From Flavobacterium humi (lineage in GTDB: Bacteria; Bacteroidota; Bacteroidia; Flavobacteriales; Flavobacteriaceae): DNA of 64,000 nucleotides. The translations under genes were made by a program, and so were the position numbers. The stretch lies in NCBI RefSeq assembly GCF_004745595.1, contig NZ_SRLH01000005.1, positions 62,001 through 126,000 on the forward strand. The letters are read 5' to 3'. This document shows, in pieces, positions 34,587 to 43,676 of this stretch. Position 1 is the first letter of the stretch. The number at the start of each line of letters is the position of its first letter. The notes below the pieces were generated by a model. The model was not told where the DNA came from. It worked only from the letters and a program-made list of their open reading frames with translations, and made no database searches.

Positions 34587-35858
34587 ATGTTACAAATAGC
34601 ATTTATTAGAGAAAACCAGGAAAAAGTGATCAAAGCTTTGGCAAAGAGGAATCTTGACGTTACGGCCTTGGTGGGGACAGTTGTCGCATTAGACGAAAAA
34701 CGTCGGGCAACCCAAGTAGAATTAGACAATATTTTGGCCGAATCTAATAAGCTATCCAAGGACGTGGGTGAGCTGATGAAAAAAGGGGAGAAGGCCAAAG
34801 CCGAAATCCTTAAGGAAAAATCAGCACAGTTCCGGGAAAAAAGCAAGGAACTTTCAGAAGCCCTGCATGCGGTTTCCGAAGAATTAACTTTAGAACTCTA
34901 CAAATTGCCTAACCTTCCGGCAGATATTGTCCCAATTGGGAAAACACCGGAAGAGAACGTAACTATTTTCGAAGAAGGCGACGTGCCTAAATTGCATGAA
35001 GGTGCCCTTCCGCATTGGGAACTGATCAAAAAATACGACATTGTAGATTTCGAACTGGGTACTAAAATAACAGCACCGGGATTTCCGGTTTACAAGGGAA
35101 AAGGCGCAAAATTACAGCGCGCGCTTATTTCTTATTTCTTAGATAAAAATACAGATGCAGGTTACAAAGAATACCAGGTGCCTCATTTGGTAAACGAAGC
35201 TTCAGCATACGGTACAGGCCAGTTGCCGGACAAGGAAGGGCAAATGTACCACGATGCCAAAGACGATTTATATTTAATACCGACGGCAGAAGTCCCGGTG
35301 ACCAATATCTTCAGGGATGTGATTTTGCAGGAAAACGAATTACCGGTTTTATGCACGGGTTACACACCTTGTTTCCGTCGTGAGGCAGGTTCCTGGGGTG
35401 CTCACGTAAGAGGTTTGAACCGTTTGCATCAGTTCGACAAAGTGGAAATTGTACGGATCGAGCATCCTGAAAAGTCACATGAAGCTTTAGATGGAATGGT
35501 CGAGCATGTAAAAGGCCTTCTGCAAGAACTGAAATTGCCGTACAGGATCCTTCGCCTTTGCGGAGGTGATATGGGATTTGCTTCTGCGCTAACGTATGAT
35601 TTTGAAGTGTTCTCAACAGCTCAGGACCGTTGGCTGGAAATTTCTTCCGTATCTAATTTTGAAACCTTCCAGGCAAACCGCTTAAAATTGCGTTTTAAAG
35701 GAAAAGACGGCAAAACCCAGCTGGCCCACACGCTAAACGGAAGTGCTTTGGCCTTGCCAAGAGTCTTAGCCGGGATTTTGGAAAATTACCAAACGCCAGA
35801 AGGAATAGTCATTCCGGAAGTGTTGCGGAAATATACAGGTTTTGATATTATAAATTAA
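34587..35858 (+). CDS. serS: Serine--tRNA ligase
   Basis: A 423-aa class II synthetase. It starts with the long coiled-coil tRNA-binding arm (about residues 30-100, rich in Glu/Lys) and continues with motif 2 (CFRREAGSWG) and motif 3 (NGSALALPRVLAGILENYQ) of the catalytic domain. It charges tRNA-Ser with serine in the cytoplasm. It has its own promoter and a strong terminator. Confidence 0.98.
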   Translation: MLQIAFIRENQEKVIKALAKRNLDVTALVGTVVALDEKRRATQVELDNILAESNKLSKDVGELMKKGEKAKAEILKEKSAQFREKSKELSEALHAVSEELTLELYKLPNLPADIVPIGKTPEENVTIFEEGDVPKLHEGALPHWELIKKYDIVDFELGTKITAPGFPVYKGKGAKLQRALISYFLDKNTDAGYKEYQVPHLVNEASAYGTGQLPDKEGQMYHDAKDDLYLIPTAEVPVTNIFRDVILQENELPVLCTGYTPCFRREAGSWGAHVRGLNRLHQFDKVEIVRIEHPEKSHEALDGMVEHVKGLLQELKLPYRILRLCGGDMGFASALTYDFEVFSTAQDRWLEISSVSNFETFQANRLKLRFKGKDGKTQLAHTLNGSALALPRVLAGILENYQTPEGIVIPEVLRKYTGFDIIN

Positions 35859-35875
35859 GACAAACTTATCATTTT

Positions 35876-35925
35876 ACAATGTACTAATGAAGCATAAAAT
35901 TGTTACATTAGTACATTGTTTTTTT
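35876..35925 (+). terminator. Terminator of serS
   Basis: ACAATGTACTAATG (35876-35889) and CATTAGTACATTGT (35906-35919) form a perfect 14-bp stem with a 16-nt loop and are followed by T residues to 35925. The stem is unusually long for a simple terminator. Confidence 0.8.
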
Positions 35926-35932
35926 ATGGGAA

Positions 35933-37711
35933 ATGAAAAACTTCTTCTTATTTATCGGTTTGCTGTGGTCCATGTTTGTTTTTTCACAAAACGAACAGCT
36001 GGCGCAAAATTATTTGGACAGGGGAGAGTTTGACAAAGCTGTTGTGATCTATGAAGACCTGATCAAGATCCAGCCGAACAATTACCAGTATTTCCAAAAA
36101 CAGGTATTGTGTTACCAACAATTGAAACAGTTTGACAAGGCCGAAACCCTCATCCAAAGCAAACTTGCCAGGACTAAATTGCCTAATTTGTATATCGAAT
36201 TGGGATACAATTTCCAATTGCAGAAAAAACAGGACAAAGCCAACAGCAATTACAATGCAGCCCTGGAAAAAATAGCCGAAAACCCGAACAATGTTTATAC
36301 CATTGCCCGCGATTTCGAACAGAAGGTATTGGTCGAACAAGCCATCCAGGCATATACTTTAGGGATCAAAAGCAATCCGAACCTTAATTTTGACTATCAG
36401 ATTGCGCTTCTTCAGGGCCAATTGGGGAAACTCGAACTAATGACCGACAAATTGCTGGATTACAGTTTCGCAAACCCGACAAACCTGCCGATGGTACAAA
36501 ACCAGCTGGTGCGTTTTATGATGGAAGATTCCCAGAAAACATTTACGGAATATGTAAAAAAAGCACTGCTGCTCCGAACCCAAAAAAACCAGGAATTATT
36601 CTGGAACCAGTTTATGAGCTGGTTTTTTGTCCAGCAGAAAGAATACGGAAAAGCATTCATCCAGGAAAAGGCAATTTTTAAGCGGAACCCGGATAATTTC
36701 TACAATATCATTAACCTGGCCAAACTGGCTATAGACGATAAGGAGAATGACACAGCCCGGGAAATCCTGGATTTTATATTGCTCAACACACAGGACCTGG
36801 AATTGCAGATGCAGGCGCATTACCAATTGGCTTCGATGGATATTGACAAGGCTTCCGCCAAAGAATATCCGGCCATTAAAACCAAACTGGAGCTGCTGCT
36901 GAAACAGTATGGCATTTCGCCTTATTCGCTCAACCTGCAGATCCTGACGGCCCATTTTAACGCTTTTTACCTGAAAGACCTGGCTTCGGCCAAAACCATA
37001 CTGACCAGGGCGCTGGAATTGCCCCTGAACAATTACCAGAAAGCGGAAGTCAAGATCGAACTGGCCGATGTGCTGCTGTTGGACGAAAAATTCAATCAGG
37101 CCATTATTTATTATGCCCAGGTGGAAGACGATCTGGAAAATGATGCCGTGGCCCATGAAGCAAGCCTTAAAATGGCCAAGGCAAGTTATTTCAAAGGAGA
37201 TTTCGAATGGGCGCAAAAACAGTTTAAAGTCCTTAAATCGTCTACCTCGCAGCTTATTGCAAACGATGCAATGGAACTTTTTTTACTAATCAGCGACAAT
37301 ACCGTTGAAGATTCCACCCAAGTGGCCTTGAAAAAATTCTCAAAAGCAGATTTTTTGGCCTATCAGAATAAAGACAAGGAAGCCATGCAGCAGTTTAAAG
37401 CTGTTTTAGAGCAACATAAAGGGCAAAGCATTGAAGATGTGACCTTGTTGCGTATCGGGAAACTGTATGAAAAAGAGCATGATTTTGTGCAGGCATTGGC
37501 CAATTTCCAGGAAATTATCGACAAGCACCCCGAGAGCATTTACCTGGACGAAGCCCTTTTCTTTGCTGCGGAAATTTACCGCCGGGATTTGCAGGATGTT
37601 GAAAAAGCCAAGGCCAATTATGAAAAAATAATTTTCAGCCATCCGGACAGCATTTATTTTGTGGAAGCCAGGAATAATTTCAGGAAACTGCGGGGAGATG
37701 CCAATTTATAA
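35933..37711 (+). CDS. Secreted tetratricopeptide repeat protein
   Basis: The 592-aa protein has a signal peptide (MKNFFLFIGLLWSMFVFSQ) and TPR-like helical repeats over most of its length (for example LDRGEFDKAVVIYEDL, IGKLYEKEHDFVQALANFQE, AKANYEKIIFSHPDS). It may be periplasmic or a scaffold for an envelope complex. Homologues occur across Flavobacteria without assigned function. It begins immediately after the serS terminator and no clear promoter is seen. Confidence 0.85.
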   Translation: MKNFFLFIGLLWSMFVFSQNEQLAQNYLDRGEFDKAVVIYEDLIKIQPNNYQYFQKQVLCYQQLKQFDKAETLIQSKLARTKLPNLYIELGYNFQLQKKQDKANSNYNAALEKIAENPNNVYTIARDFEQKVLVEQAIQAYTLGIKSNPNLNFDYQIALLQGQLGKLELMTDKLLDYSFANPTNLPMVQNQLVRFMMEDSQKTFTEYVKKALLLRTQKNQELFWNQFMSWFFVQQKEYGKAFIQEKAIFKRNPDNFYNIINLAKLAIDDKENDTAREILDFILLNTQDLELQMQAHYQLASMDIDKASAKEYPAIKTKLELLLKQYGISPYSLNLQILTAHFNAFYLKDLASAKTILTRALELPLNNYQKAEVKIELADVLLLDEKFNQAIIYYAQVEDDLENDAVAHEASLKMAKASYFKGDFEWAQKQFKVLKSSTSQLIANDAMELFLLISDNTVEDSTQVALKKFSKADFLAYQNKDKEAMQQFKAVLEQHKGQSIEDVTLLRIGKLYEKEHDFVQALANFQEIIDKHPESIYLDEALFFAAEIYRRDLQDVEKAKANYEKIIFSHPDSIYFVEARNNFRKLRGDANL

Positions 37712-37766
37712 TACGCAAGCATCCCTATTGGCCAGCCGGCAATCAAAAATTTAGAATCACAATACT

Positions 37767-38078
37767 ATGATAATTTACAACGTAACCATTAATATACACG
37801 AAAGCGTTCACGACCAGTGGATGCAGTGGATGCAGGAAAAACACATCAAGGATGTCCTGGCAACAGGCAAATTCTCATCGGCAAGGATGGTAAGGGTCCT
37901 GGTGGATGAAGAAATGGGAGGCATCACGTATGCAGTCCAATATACAACCGATAGCAAAGAAACCCTGCAACGGTATTACCAAGAAGACGCACCGGCCCTC
38001 AGGGAAGAAGGATTGCGGCTTTTTGCAGATAAAATGCTGGCTTTCCGGACAGAATTGGAGTTGGTTTCAGAGCATTAA
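37767..38078 (+). CDS. DUF4286 family protein
   Basis: The 103-aa protein opens with IIYNVTINIHESVHDQWMQW and has MLAFRTEL near the end, as in the DUF4286 family (ferredoxin-like alpha/beta fold). Function unknown. It precedes rsmA by 72 bp in the same direction, an arrangement common in Bacteroidetes. Confidence 0.88.
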   Translation: MIIYNVTINIHESVHDQWMQWMQEKHIKDVLATGKFSSARMVRVLVDEEMGGITYAVQYTTDSKETLQRYYQEDAPALREEGLRLFADKMLAFRTELELVSEH

Positions 38079-38150
38079 CAGAGTTTGGGCGAAAGAATTT
38101 CCGTAGCCTCCATCACAGTGCCGGCCCTCCGGCGCGACAATCTAATCAAA

Positions 38151-38930
38151 ATGGATAAAGTAAAAGCCAAAAAGCATCTCGGTCAGCATTTCTTGAATGA
38201 TGAAAGCATTGCTAAAGATATTGCAGATTCACTGACATTGCATCAGTATAAAAAAGTATTGGAGATAGGGCCTGGAATGGGTGTGTTGACCAAATATTTA
38301 TTGGAGAAACCCATTGAAACCTATGTCATTGAAATCGATACGGAATCTGTAGACTATCTCAACGCGCATTATCCGAAACTGGAAGGGAAAATCATTTCCA
38401 AAGACTTTTTGAAATACAATATCAAAGAAGTTTTTGGAGAGGAACCTTTTGCCATTATTGGGAATTTCCCATATAATATTTCCACGCAGATTGTCTTCAG
38501 GACGCTGGAATTACGAGACCAGGTCCCGGAATTTTCCGGAATGTTCCAAAAAGAAGTGGCGGAAAGGATCTGTTCTCCAAAAGGAAGCAAAGTGTACGGC
38601 ATCCTATCCGTTTTGGCGCAGGCATTTTATGATGTCGAATATCTTTTTACCGTCGATGAGCATGTATTCAATCCTCCGCCAAAAGTAAAATCGGGTGTGA
38701 TGCGTATGATCAGGAAAGAAAATTACCATTTGCCATGTGATGAAAAGCTATTGTTCACTGTGGTCAAGACTTCGTTCAACCAGCGCAGGAAAACGATGCG
38801 GAATAGCTTAAAATCACTCAATTTGTCGGATAATTTGCGAGAAGATAGTATCTTTGACCTTCGTCCGGAGCAAATTTCGGTAGAACAATTCATAGAACTC
38901 ACTCAAAAAATCGCAGCCGATGGAGTTTAA
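38151..38930 (+). CDS. rsmA: 16S rRNA (adenine(1518)-N(6)/adenine(1519)-N(6))-dimethyltransferase
   Basis: I use the ATG at 38151 ([15 protein letters not shown]); the frame is open 22 codons upstream, but that part is not typical of the family. The 259-aa enzyme shows the SAM site [14 protein letters not shown] and the catalytic motif IV NFPYNIS. It dimethylates two adenines at the 3' end of 16S rRNA. It overlaps mgtE by 11 bp. Confidence 0.96.
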   Translation: MDKVKAKKHLGQHFLNDESIAKDIADSLTLHQYKKVLEIGPGMGVLTKYLLEKPIETYVIEIDTESVDYLNAHYPKLEGKIISKDFLKYNIKEVFGEEPFAIIGNFPYNISTQIVFRTLELRDQVPEFSGMFQKEVAERICSPKGSKVYGILSVLAQAFYDVEYLFTVDEHVFNPPPKVKSGVMRMIRKENYHLPCDEKLLFTVVKTSFNQRRKTMRNSLKSLNLSDNLREDSIFDLRPEQISVEQFIELTQKIAADGV

Positions 38931-40269
38931 AATCAGCAAAGACCTCATACAGGAATTAGAGCAGCTTATTCAAAATAAGGACGACAAGCAATTGGAAGTC
39001 TTGTTGAATGACCTGCATCATGCTGATATTGCCGAAATCCTCGATGAACTTGATTTCGATGAAGCGACCTATATTTTCAAGGTGCTTGATTCTGAAATGA
39101 CGGCCGAAATCCTTCTGGAATTGGAAGATGACTTACGGGAAAACATCCTGAAAAGATTATCTGCCAAAGAGATCGCAGAAGAGCTGGATGAGCTGGATAC
39201 CGATGATGCGGCCGATATTATCGCGGAACTTTCACAATCCAAAAAAGAGGAAGTAATTTCTGAGCTGGAAGACCTTGAACACGCCAAAGACATTGTAGAC
39301 CTTTTGCGCTATGACGAAGATACGGCGGGAGGTCTTATGGGGAAAGAGCTTGTGAAGGTAAATGAAAACTGGACAGTACTCACCTGCGTGAAAGAAATGC
39401 GGGCACAGGCTGAAAACGTTTCCAGGGTGCATTCCATTTATGTGATTGATGATGAAGGCAGGCTCAAAGGAAGGTTGTCGCTAAAAGACCTTTTGACTAC
39501 TTCGACCAAAACCCAGATTTCAGATATTTACATCAAAAAAGTAACTTCGGTCAATGTAGACGCCGAAGATGTTGAAGTGGCCCGGATCATGCAGAAATAT
39601 GACCTGGAAGCCATTCCTGTCGTAGATGAAATGGGACGGTTGGTAGGCAGGATTACCATTGATGATATTATTGATGTAATTAAAGATGAAGCCGACAAAG
39701 ATTACCAGTTGGCAGCGGGTATTACCCAGGATGTCGAAGCCAATGACAGTGTCCTGGAACTTACCAAAGCGCGTTTGCCCTGGCTTTTGATGGGAATGGT
39801 CATTGAAATTGTGGCTTCCTTTGTCTTAAAGAACAACGAACTGGCTTTCCAGAAATATTCCACCTTAATTATTTTTGTACCCTTGCTTTCGGCTACGGCG
39901 GGAAATATCGGGGTTCAGGCATCGGCGATTGTGGTGCAGGGTTTGGCAAACGGCACCATAAAAGAATTCAGCCGTAATTATTTCAGTAAGGAAATTACCG
40001 TTTCCATGATTTCGGGAACCATCATTTCCTTATTCCTTTTACTATACCATTCCGTAATGTACCAGCAATACCAAGTGGGGCTGGCCATTTCGATTTCCAT
40101 TATCGTAGTGATCCTGTTTGCAGCCACTTTAGGCACTTTGGTCCCCTTGTTCCTGCATAAGAATAAGATTGATCCAGCTATTGCGACCGGGCCGTTTATC
40201 ACTACGACCAATGACGTTTTCGGGATTATTCTTTATTTTACGATTGCGAGATTGGTTTTAGGATATTAG
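38920..40269 (+). CDS. mgtE: Magnesium transporter MgtE
   Basis: The 449-aa protein has the standard layout: an acidic N-terminal domain (about 1-130), two CBS domains (about 135-255; [19 protein letters not shown] split as [11 protein letters not shown]) and five C-terminal membrane helices with the ion-path segments ([20 protein letters not shown], shortened to GNIGVQA). It imports Mg(II) and is gated by Mg binding to the CBS/N domains. It overlaps rsmA and is followed by proC after 12 bp. Confidence 0.96.
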   Translation: MEFKISKDLIQELEQLIQNKDDKQLEVLLNDLHHADIAEILDELDFDEATYIFKVLDSEMTAEILLELEDDLRENILKRLSAKEIAEELDELDTDDAADIIAELSQSKKEEVISELEDLEHAKDIVDLLRYDEDTAGGLMGKELVKVNENWTVLTCVKEMRAQAENVSRVHSIYVIDDEGRLKGRLSLKDLLTTSTKTQISDIYIKKVTSVNVDAEDVEVARIMQKYDLEAIPVVDEMGRLVGRITIDDIIDVIKDEADKDYQLAAGITQDVEANDSVLELTKARLPWLLMGMVIEIVASFVLKNNELAFQKYSTLIIFVPLLSATAGNIGVQASAIVVQGLANGTIKEFSRNYFSKEITVSMISGTIISLFLLLYHSVMYQQYQVGLAISISIIVVILFAATLGTLVPLFLHKNKIDPAIATGPFITTTNDVFGIILYFTIARLVLGY

Positions 40270-40281
40270 AAATTTTACGAA

Positions 40282-41058
40282 ATGAACATACACATCATCG
40301 GCGGAGGAAATCTTGGGGTGGCAATTGCCCTGGGCATTTCAAAATACACAATAGGAAACCAGGTTGTCCTTACCAGGAGGAATGCAGCAGCCATTGCCTA
40401 CCTGGAAGAAGAAGGCATCAAGGTGTCTTCCGATAACACACAGGATATCGAACAGGCGGATATCATCATCCTGACAGTTAAGCCGTACCAGGTGGAATCT
40501 GTCCTACAGGAAATAGCCCCTAAAATCCAGCAAAAAACCATTGCTTCTGCAGTAAGCGGTGTTTCGGTCGAAACGCTCAGTGCTGCAGTTGGAATAAGCC
40601 ATGCCATCGTCCGTATTATGCCCAATATCGCCATTCAGTTTGGAGAATCGGCCACTTGCATCGCCTTTGAAGGAAAAGACAAGGAAGCCGCACAAAAGGT
40701 CATTTCAATATTCCAGCAATTGGGTACAGCGCCTGTCATCGAAGAAAAACTCATGGATGCCGCAACAGTACTTGGCGCTTGTGGAACCGCTTATGCATTG
40801 CGTTATATCCGGGCTTCCATGCAGGCCGGGATTGAGATCGGATTCGATTCCCAAACCGCTCTTGCCATTGCGGCACAAACCGCCAAAGGAGCTGCCAGGA
40901 TGCTTCTGGAAGAAAAAATCCATCCGGAACAATTGATAGACAGGGTAACGACTCCGCAAGGCTGCACGATTGTGGGCCTTAACGAAATGGAACACCAGGG
41001 TTTCAGTTCGTCACTAATCAAAGGAATCAAAACGTCTTTACAAAAAATCAAAGAATAA
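40282..41058 (+). CDS. proC: Pyrroline-5-carboxylate reductase
   Basis: The 258-aa enzyme has the N-terminal NADPH-binding IHIIGGGNLGVAIALG and a C-terminal dimerisation domain with DRVTTPQGCT, the family signature near the end. It makes proline from pyrroline-5-carboxylate. The length is normal and the end (SLQKIKE) looks natural. The 225 bp after its stop stay open in the same frame and hold a tandem repeat. Confidence 0.95.
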   Translation: MNIHIIGGGNLGVAIALGISKYTIGNQVVLTRRNAAAIAYLEEEGIKVSSDNTQDIEQADIIILTVKPYQVESVLQEIAPKIQQKTIASAVSGVSVETLSAAVGISHAIVRIMPNIAIQFGESATCIAFEGKDKEAAQKVISIFQQLGTAPVIEEKLMDAATVLGACGTAYALRYIRASMQAGIEIGFDSQTALAIAAQTAKGAARMLLEEKIHPEQLIDRVTTPQGCTIVGLNEMEHQGFSSSLIKGIKTSLQKIKE

Positions 41059-41088
41059 ATTCAAGTAAGGAAAGCGGTAACGAAATCT

Positions 41089-41235
41089 AAAGTTGCAGGT
41101 GCTCCATCTGAACTTGCAGGTGCTCCATCTGAAGTTGCAGGCGCTCGAACAGAACTTGCAGGTGCTCCATCTGAACTTGCAGGCGCTCGAACAGAACTTG
41201 CAGGTGCTCCATCTGAACTTGCAGGCGCTCAAACA
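41089..41235. repeat. Seven 21-bp tandem repeats after proC
   Basis: Seven exact-length 21-bp units follow each other, built on GAACTTGCAGGTGCTCCATCT with two main variants of the last two codons (CCATCT or CGAACA). In the proC frame they read [EK][LV]AGA-x-x with x-x being PS, PS, RT, PS, RT, PS and QT. No ATG, GTG or TTG begins this segment in that frame. Unit length is a multiple of three, so several frames stay open, including one on the minus strand. Confidence 0.9.
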
Positions 41236-41318
41236 GACATTGCAGTAACCGGATTAGCATCTGCAGGTAGTTTTTGGGATGGAATGATAGCTGCTTCTCG
41301 ATTTTTATTCAAATTTTG

Positions 41319-41326
41319 TAACTTTG
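41319..41326 (+). promoter_or_regulatory. -7 element for the 2-hydroxyacid dehydrogenase gene
   Basis: TAACTTTG fits TAnnTTTG and would start transcription near 41332. That lies downstream of the ATG at 41284 and upstream of the TTG at 41350, so it supports the TTG start. There is no perfect -33 TTTG. Confidence 0.45.
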
Positions 41327-41349
41327 GAAGAACTTCAATACAAAAAACC

Positions 41350-42303
41350 TTGAACCAAGACATCAAAATCCTCCACATAGACAGCAATCATCCGCTGCTT
41401 TGGGAGCAATTGCAGGAAGCAGGCTTTAGCAATTATGAAGACTTCACTTCTCCTAAAGAAGCTATCGAAGCTAAAATTAACGATTACCAGGGCATTGTAA
41501 TCCGCAGCCGTTTTAAAATTGACAAAACATTCCTTGACAAAGCCACCAACCTGCAGTTTATTGCACGGGTGGGTGCCGGTTTGGAAAGCATCGATTGCGA
41601 GTATGCCTTGCATAAAGGAGTACATCTTATTGCCGCTCCGGAAGGCAACAGGAATGCTGTAGGTGAGCATGCTTTGGGAGTATTGCTTTCGCTTATGAAC
41701 AAGCTCAACAAAGCCGATAATGAAGTACGTTCCGGCCATTGGAACAGGGAATCCAACCGGGGCCATGAGCTAGACGGGAAAACCGTCGGGATTATTGGTT
41801 ATGGGAACATGGGCAAATCGTTTGCCAAAAAACTGCGCGGTTTTGACGTGGAGGTACTTTGCCATGATATCCTGGAAGGCGTGGGAGATGGAAATGCACG
41901 ACAGGTTCCTCTTGAGGAGTTGCAGCAAAAGGCTGACGTGCTGAGCCTTCACATTCCATGGACGCCTCAAACGGATAAGATGGTAGATGCTGGTTTTATC
42001 GCTTCTTTTGCAAAACCGTTCTGGCTCATCAATACCTCGAGAGGGAAAAATGTGGTGACGGCCGATTTGGCTGATGCTTTGCGGTCCGGAAAAATACTGG
42101 GCGCCGGCCTGGATGTTTTGGAATATGAAAAACTCTCGTTCGAAACCCTTTTTGAGGGAGAAAAGCCGGAAGCCTTCGAATACCTGCTCCAAGCCGATAC
42201 TGTATTGCTGACGCCTCATATTGCAGGATGGACAGTAGAAAGCAAGGAAAAATTAGCCCAAACGATTGTCGATAAAATCCTAAAATATTATAGCCATGAA
42301 TAA
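41350..42303 (+). CDS. D-isomer-specific 2-hydroxyacid dehydrogenase (phosphoglycerate dehydrogenase-like)
   Basis: The start is placed at TTG 41350 (MNQDIKILHID), where homology to the family begins; an ATG at 41284 would add 22 residues (IAASRFLFKF...) that look like untranslated DNA and lies before the probable promoter. The 317-aa enzyme has the Rossmann NAD motif GIIGYGNMGKSFA, catalytic Arg in LINTSRGKNV, a Glu and the His of LTPHIAGWT. No ACT or regulatory domain is present. The substrate is uncertain; 3-phosphoglycerate (serine synthesis) is the best guess. Confidence 0.85.
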   Translation: MNQDIKILHIDSNHPLLWEQLQEAGFSNYEDFTSPKEAIEAKINDYQGIVIRSRFKIDKTFLDKATNLQFIARVGAGLESIDCEYALHKGVHLIAAPEGNRNAVGEHALGVLLSLMNKLNKADNEVRSGHWNRESNRGHELDGKTVGIIGYGNMGKSFAKKLRGFDVEVLCHDILEGVGDGNARQVPLEELQQKADVLSLHIPWTPQTDKMVDAGFIASFAKPFWLINTSRGKNVVTADLADALRSGKILGAGLDVLEYEKLSFETLFEGEKPEAFEYLLQADTVLLTPHIAGWTVESKEKLAQTIVDKILKYYSHE

Positions 42304-42697
42304 GATAGCCTATTATTTGACCCTTTTGGTAGGGATAATGACCTGCCTGCAATTTATCCCGCACGCTTTTTTGGGAATGCCCGCCGTGATGGAACACATC
42401 GCCAAAGGGGAAATCCGGGAACCGGCCGCACAAGGCATGCAGATGATCTGGCTGTATTCCTCAATCATGATGTTGTTGTCAGGAATTTGGATGATTTTTC
42501 TGTCAAAACCAATTAAAGAAGGGAATCATTTGGCCCGGATGCAAGGATTGCTGTTAGCCATAGGACTGATTGTTTTCGGGATGGGATGCAGTTATATTGC
42601 CCAAGAAGCATTCAATCATTTGTTTTTCTTTACCGTGGAAGGTATTGTATTGCTGTTGGCGACTACTTTCTTCTTTTCAACCAAAAGAGAAGGATAG
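42296..42697 (+). CDS. Small membrane protein (four helices)
   Basis: The 133-aa protein has four predicted membrane helices and no domain I can name; the first segment, IAYYLTLLVGIMTCLQFI, has a DoxX-like feel. It overlaps the end of the dehydrogenase gene by 8 bp, so it is translated from the same mRNA. Function unknown. Confidence 0.7.
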   Translation: MNKIAYYLTLLVGIMTCLQFIPHAFLGMPAVMEHIAKGEIREPAAQGMQMIWLYSSIMMLLSGIWMIFLSKPIKEGNHLARMQGLLLAIGLIVFGMGCSYIAQEAFNHLFFFTVEGIVLLLATTFFFSTKREG

Positions 42698-42808
42698 CAG
42701 AAGCGGCTATTGGGGCAGCTTTACGGTTTAGTGGCCGGGATGAAATAAAGATTTAGTCCTTTGGTGGCCAGGGGATAACTATTCCTTTTAAAAATTCTTA
42801 CCAATTTA

Positions 42809-42840
42809 TTGTTAAAAAAAACAAAAATTATTTATATTTG
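42809..42840 (+). promoter_or_regulatory. Promoter for the DUF805-TM2 unit, with long leader
   Basis: TTG at 42809-42811 and TATATTTG at 42833-42840 with a 21-bp spacer fit the consensus. The DUF805 ATG is 90 bp downstream, so the mRNA has an 80-nt leader with a purine-rich stretch (AAAAAAAGGCAGGAG). No clear structure is visible in the leader. Confidence 0.55.
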
Positions 42841-42929
42841 AAATCCATGTTTTTGTTTTTTCATTAAAAAAAGGCAGGAGTAACTGAAAATCCTTAAGAG
42901 TAAGACAAACAAAACTAAAATTATTTATT

Positions 42930-43298
42930 ATGATTGAATGGTACAAAAAAGTAGTTCTTGAAAATTATGCAAATTTTAATGGAAGAGCAAGAAGATCAGA
43001 GTATTGGTGGTTTTTTCTTATGAACATTATAATCAGTTTTATTTTTGGATTTATCGGTGGCCTGATTAAATTCCCTTTGATCGGTACGCTTTATTCATTA
43101 GCGGTGTTAGTTCCTAGTATTGCTGTGGCTGTAAGAAGAATGCATGATGTTGGAAAAAGCGGCTGGTTCGTATTGATTCCTATTTACAACTTGATTTTGG
43201 CTTGTACAGATGGAGATAAGGGAAGAAATGCTTACGGAGAAGATCCAAAAGGAGGCAGTTTTACTGAAATAAACGAAATCGGACAAACCCAGGAATAA
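42930..43298 (+). CDS. DUF805 domain membrane protein
   Basis: The 122-aa protein has the DUF805 pattern: an N-terminal YANFNGRARRSEYWWFFL, two to three membrane helices and VRRMHDVGKSGW. DUF805 proteins are small inner-membrane proteins of unknown function. It is followed 24 bp later by a TM2-domain protein. Confidence 0.9.
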   Translation: MIEWYKKVVLENYANFNGRARRSEYWWFFLMNIIISFIFGFIGGLIKFPLIGTLYSLAVLVPSIAVAVRRMHDVGKSGWFVLIPIYNLILACTDGDKGRNAYGEDPKGGSFTEINEIGQTQE

Positions 43299-43322
43299 TT
43301 TTAGACAATATAAATAACAACA

Positions 43323-43604
43323 ATGGAAACAACCAAACCTACCGAAGAATGGAACCAACAATCCTATCCGCAGGACAATAAAAAAGTAGCTTGCGGTATA
43401 CTGGCTATACTTTTAGGACCTTTTGGTATACATAAATTCCTTTTGGGCTACACGAACGAAGGAATCATAACATTAGTAATTACAGTATTCAGCTGTGGGA
43501 CGATTACCAGCATTATCGGGCTTATTGAAGGGATTATTTACCTGACCAAATCAGACCAGGAGTTTTTCCAGACATATCAGGTAGGAAAAAAAGGTTGGTT
43601 CTAA
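43323..43604 (+). CDS. TM2 domain-containing protein
   Basis: The 93-aa protein has a short hydrophilic N-terminus and two membrane helices joined by a turn in TM2 style (LLGPFGIHKFLLGYTNEGII, then TSIIGLIEGIIYL). TM2 proteins are common in Bacteroidetes and of unknown role. It probably shares a transcript with the DUF805 gene and is followed by a strong bidirectional terminator. Confidence 0.88.
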   Translation: METTKPTEEWNQQSYPQDNKKVACGILAILLGPFGIHKFLLGYTNEGIITLVITVFSCGTITSIIGLIEGIIYLTKSDQEFFQTYQVGKKGWF

Positions 43605-43622
43605 GGAATCGTTATAAGAAAT

Positions 43623-43652
43623 AAAAAGCCGGTAAACAATTACCGGCTTTTT
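43623..43652. terminator. Bidirectional terminator between TM2 and acyltransferase genes
   Basis: AAAAAGCCGGTAA (43623-43635) and TTACCGGCTTTTT (43640-43652) form a 13-bp stem with a 4-nt loop and T runs on both strands, between convergent genes. Confidence 0.9.
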
Positions 43653-43676
43653 TTATTTTTATCAGGGAAAGTTTTA

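Noticed and set aside
38085..38150. Upstream extension of rsmA
   Set aside because: The family begins with the KKHLGQHFL stretch, which matches the ATG at 38151.
41038..41232. Minus-strand repeat protein over the 21-bp repeats
   Set aside because: It exists only because the repeat unit is a multiple of three. Its frame runs across the proC end and shows no signal, promoter or start context.
41089..41235. CRISPR array
   Set aside because: The units are contiguous, with no spacers, and only 21 bp long; this is a tandem repeat.
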